A stretch of DNA of 7,134 nt, from contig PACM01000046.1 of the NCBI GenBank assembly GCA_002700125.1, forward strand, positions 1-7,134, in the 5' to 3' direction. The notes under the pieces are model-generated. The model was not told where the DNA came from, ran no database searches, and was given only the letters and a program-made list of their open reading frames with translations. This document shows, piece by piece, positions 5,799 through 7,134 of this stretch (positions are counted from its first letter, which is position 1; each line of letters opens with the position of its first letter). Position numbers and translations under genes: made by a program. The stretch is from Dehalococcoidia bacterium. GTDB lineage: Bacteria > Chloroflexota > Dehalococcoidia > Lucifugimonadales > Lucifugimonadaceae.

Positions 5799-6557
5799 TC
5801 AAAGCCGGTTCTTACCACCTCCTACAGTGATTACTTCACCGGTGATATAATCTGCAGCATCAGATACAAGGAAAGCTATTGCAGAAGCTATATCTTCTGG
5901 TTCTGCGAGCCTACCTAATGGAATTGATTTTACCTGCTGGTCCAAAACGTCTGGATTTGTTTCTTTTACTTCATCGTGAAAGTGAGTGTTTACTATTCCG
6001 GGAGATATAGCATTCACTCTTATTCCAAATTCTGCAAGGTACGCAGCGGCAGTTACTGTCATAGTAATGACTCCAGCTTTTGCTATAGCATATGAAGGCG
6101 AAGAAGTCATTCCTCCTGAGGCTGATATAGAAGCGATGTTCACAATAGATCCTGACTTCTTTTTCATCATATGTTTTGCAGCCTCTTGCATAATGAAGTA
6201 AGGGCCTTTCAAGTTGAGGTCTAAAACCCAGTCCCATGTTTCTTCAGTAACATCAGGAAATTTTACAGGTTTTGAAGCTCCAGCATTGTTTATCAAAATA
6301 TCGATTCCTCCAAAATGTTGCACAGCTTCTTGAATTAAGGGTGAGGCATCAGATATTTTGCTAGCGTCGTAAATCCCTCCAGTTGCATCAATACCTTCGC
6401 TCTTAAGGTCAGAGATCGTTTCCTCTAGTAAACCTGAATCCAAGTCGCTCAAATAAAGCGATATTCCTGATTTACCTAAATGAAAGGCTGTTGCCCTCCC
6501 GTTGCCTCTTCCAGCTCCTGTAATTACAGCAACTGTGCTTGAGTTAGATTTTTTCAT
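5799..6557 (-). CDS. short-chain dehydrogenase/reductase (classical SDR)
   Basis: A 252-residue, probably cytoplasmic oxidoreductase of typical classical SDR length. It has the cofactor motif TGAGRGNG (13-20), Asp38 at the end of strand 2 (usually favouring NAD(H) over NADP(H)), NNAG (90-93), catalytic Asn115 in LNLKG, Ser143 in NIAS, and Tyr156-x3-Lys160 in PSYAIAKAG. The stretch VNAISPGIVNT (181-191) and C-terminal YITGEVITVGGG are typical of the FabG-like/glucose dehydrogenase-like group. Members interconvert alcohols and ketones; the substrate is not readable, and 3-oxoacyl-ACP reductase itself cannot be asserted because many catabolic SDRs share these motifs. The ATG at 6557 is preceded by AAAGGA five bases upstream. 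It follows the AlaX-type gene by 18 bases and is probably in the same operon. It ends with TGA. Confidence 0.95.
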   Translation of the reverse strand: MKKSNSSTVAVITGAGRGNGRATAFHLGKSGISLYLSDLDSGLLEETISDLKSEGIDATGGIYDASKISDASPLIQEAVQHFGGIDILINNAGASKPVKFPDVTEETWDWVLDLNLKGPYFIMQEAAKHMMKKKSGSIVNIASISASGGMTSSPSYAIAKAGVITMTVTAAAYLAEFGIRVNAISPGIVNTHFHDEVKETNPDVLDQQVKSIPLGRLAEPEDIASAIAFLVSDAADYITGEVITVGGGKNRL

Positions 6558-6575
6558 ATTTATCCTTTCCTATTT

Positions 6576-7134
6576 TTATTCAATTTCTATACGAATTCTC
6601 TTGTTTGATTTACCTTTGCTCTGATGACCAACAACTTTGACTTTCCCAACTTCGCTTGTAGATTTAACGTGAGTTCCACCATCAGCCTGAATATCCAATC
6701 CTTCTATATCGATTGTACGGAGCGTCTTGATACTTGCAGGCAAAAGGTTAATTTTAGTTCGTATCAAACCTGGTATTTTTTCTGCTTTTTCACGAGAGAT
6801 AAAGCCGACAGATATAGGAAGGTTTTTATTTACCTCTAAGTTTATTTTTTCTTCTATGTCTTTCGTCATCTCAGATGTCAAAGATTCAAACTCAAAGTCT
6901 ATCCTTCCATTCAACTCATTCATATTGCCACCTGTTGCGAGAGCTTGAAAGTCTCTCCATACAACTCCACACATTATGTGCAAGGCAGTGTGAGTTTTCA
7001 TAAGATTATGTCGTCTTTTCCAATTTAAAACACACTGAATTTTATCACCGACATTAAGATTATCTGTGTTGACAAAATGGAATATTTCTCCCTCAATTCT
7101 CTTCACTTGATTTACTTCAAGATCTTTACTTTCG
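6576..7134 (-). CDS. alanyl-tRNA editing protein (AlaX-type), N-terminus cut by window edge
   Basis: The frame is open from the right edge (7132 is the last full codon end) to TAA at 6576. A GTG at 7106 begins an internal 176-residue stretch, but the reading frame continues upstream (ESKDLEVNQ just before), and the family has an N-terminal beta-barrel part, so the true start is probably outside. AlaX proteins hydrolyse Ser or Gly mischarged onto tRNA-Ala in trans, acting as a stand-alone version of the AlaRS editing domain. Counting from the GTG, the zinc-type motif HTALH (His39, His43) follows RRHNLMK, and the second metal motif is QADGGTHVKSTSEVG (140-154) with His146. The usual Cys of C-x3-H is Asp142 here. 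The conserved core and the TxEVG end agree with the tRNA_SAD domain. Its linkage to the SDR downstream is physical (18 bases) with no evident functional reason. Confidence 0.91.
   Translation of the reverse strand, partial: ESKDLEVNQVKRIEGEIFHFVNTDNLNVGDKIQCVLNWKRRHNLMKTHTALHIMCGVVWRDFQALATGGNMNELNGRIDFEFESLTSEMTKDIEEKINLEVNKNLPISVGFISREKAEKIPGLIRTKINLLPASIKTLRTIDIEGLDIQADGGTHVKSTSEVGKVKVVGHQSKGKSNKRIRIEIE

Noticed and set aside
5971..6237. Open frames on both strands within 5971-6237
   Set aside because: Both overlap the SDR gene across its catalytic Ser-Tyr-Lys region; they are out-of-frame shadows.
6624..6948. Rightward open frames at 6624-6839 and 6727-6948
   Set aside because: They are antisense to the AlaX-type gene and carry no domain features or ribosome binding site of note.

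Overview
This is an AT-rich (roughly two-thirds A+T by eye) bacterial segment, densely coded, with Shine-Dalgarno sequences before most genes and several probable GTG or TTG starts. It holds eight protein-coding genes, two of them cut by the window edges. No tRNA, rRNA, CRISPR array, transposase or integrase is visible. The gene mix (an enolase-superfamily acid-sugar enzyme, an aldehyde dehydrogenase, a short-chain dehydrogenase, a mu-crystallin-family enzyme and an alpha/beta hydrolase) and the small gaps would fit a free-living heterotroph with a streamlined genome, for example an uncultured marine lineage. This is inference; no phylogenetic marker in the window settles it.

Layout. Four genes run leftward from 4473 to 1: an enolase-superfamily enzyme (mandelate racemase type), an alpha/beta hydrolase, a membrane acyltransferase whose TTG start follows the hydrolase stop by one base, and an aldehyde dehydrogenase that runs off the left edge. 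Overlapping divergent promoter candidates lie in the gap at about 4579-4620. The rightward unit starts with a 21-residue peptide containing 7 cysteines (4666-4731), followed 50 bases later by an ornithine cyclodeaminase/mu-crystallin family gene. It meets, tail to tail, a second leftward pair: an AlaX-type alanyl-tRNA editing protein entering from the right edge, then an SDR oxidoreductase 18 bases later. No gene-free stretch exceeds 300 bases; the longest, 4474-4781, holds the promoters and the small peptide gene.

How the genes may work together. The leftward cluster could act on an acid sugar or lactone: hydrolysis by the alpha/beta hydrolase, dehydration or epimerisation by the enolase-superfamily enzyme, and NAD(P)-dependent oxidation of an aldehyde product by the aldehyde dehydrogenase. 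The acyltransferase does not fit that route easily and may instead modify a surface glycan or lipid. Substrates cannot be read from sequence alone.

The most notable feature is the cysteine-rich micro-gene. Its CxC-xx-CxC spacing resembles metallothioneins, it has a good ribosome binding site and a promoter candidate, and its second half is a tandem duplication of a 15-base unit. It may be a very small metal-binding peptide, or a cysteine-codon leader controlling the downstream gene.
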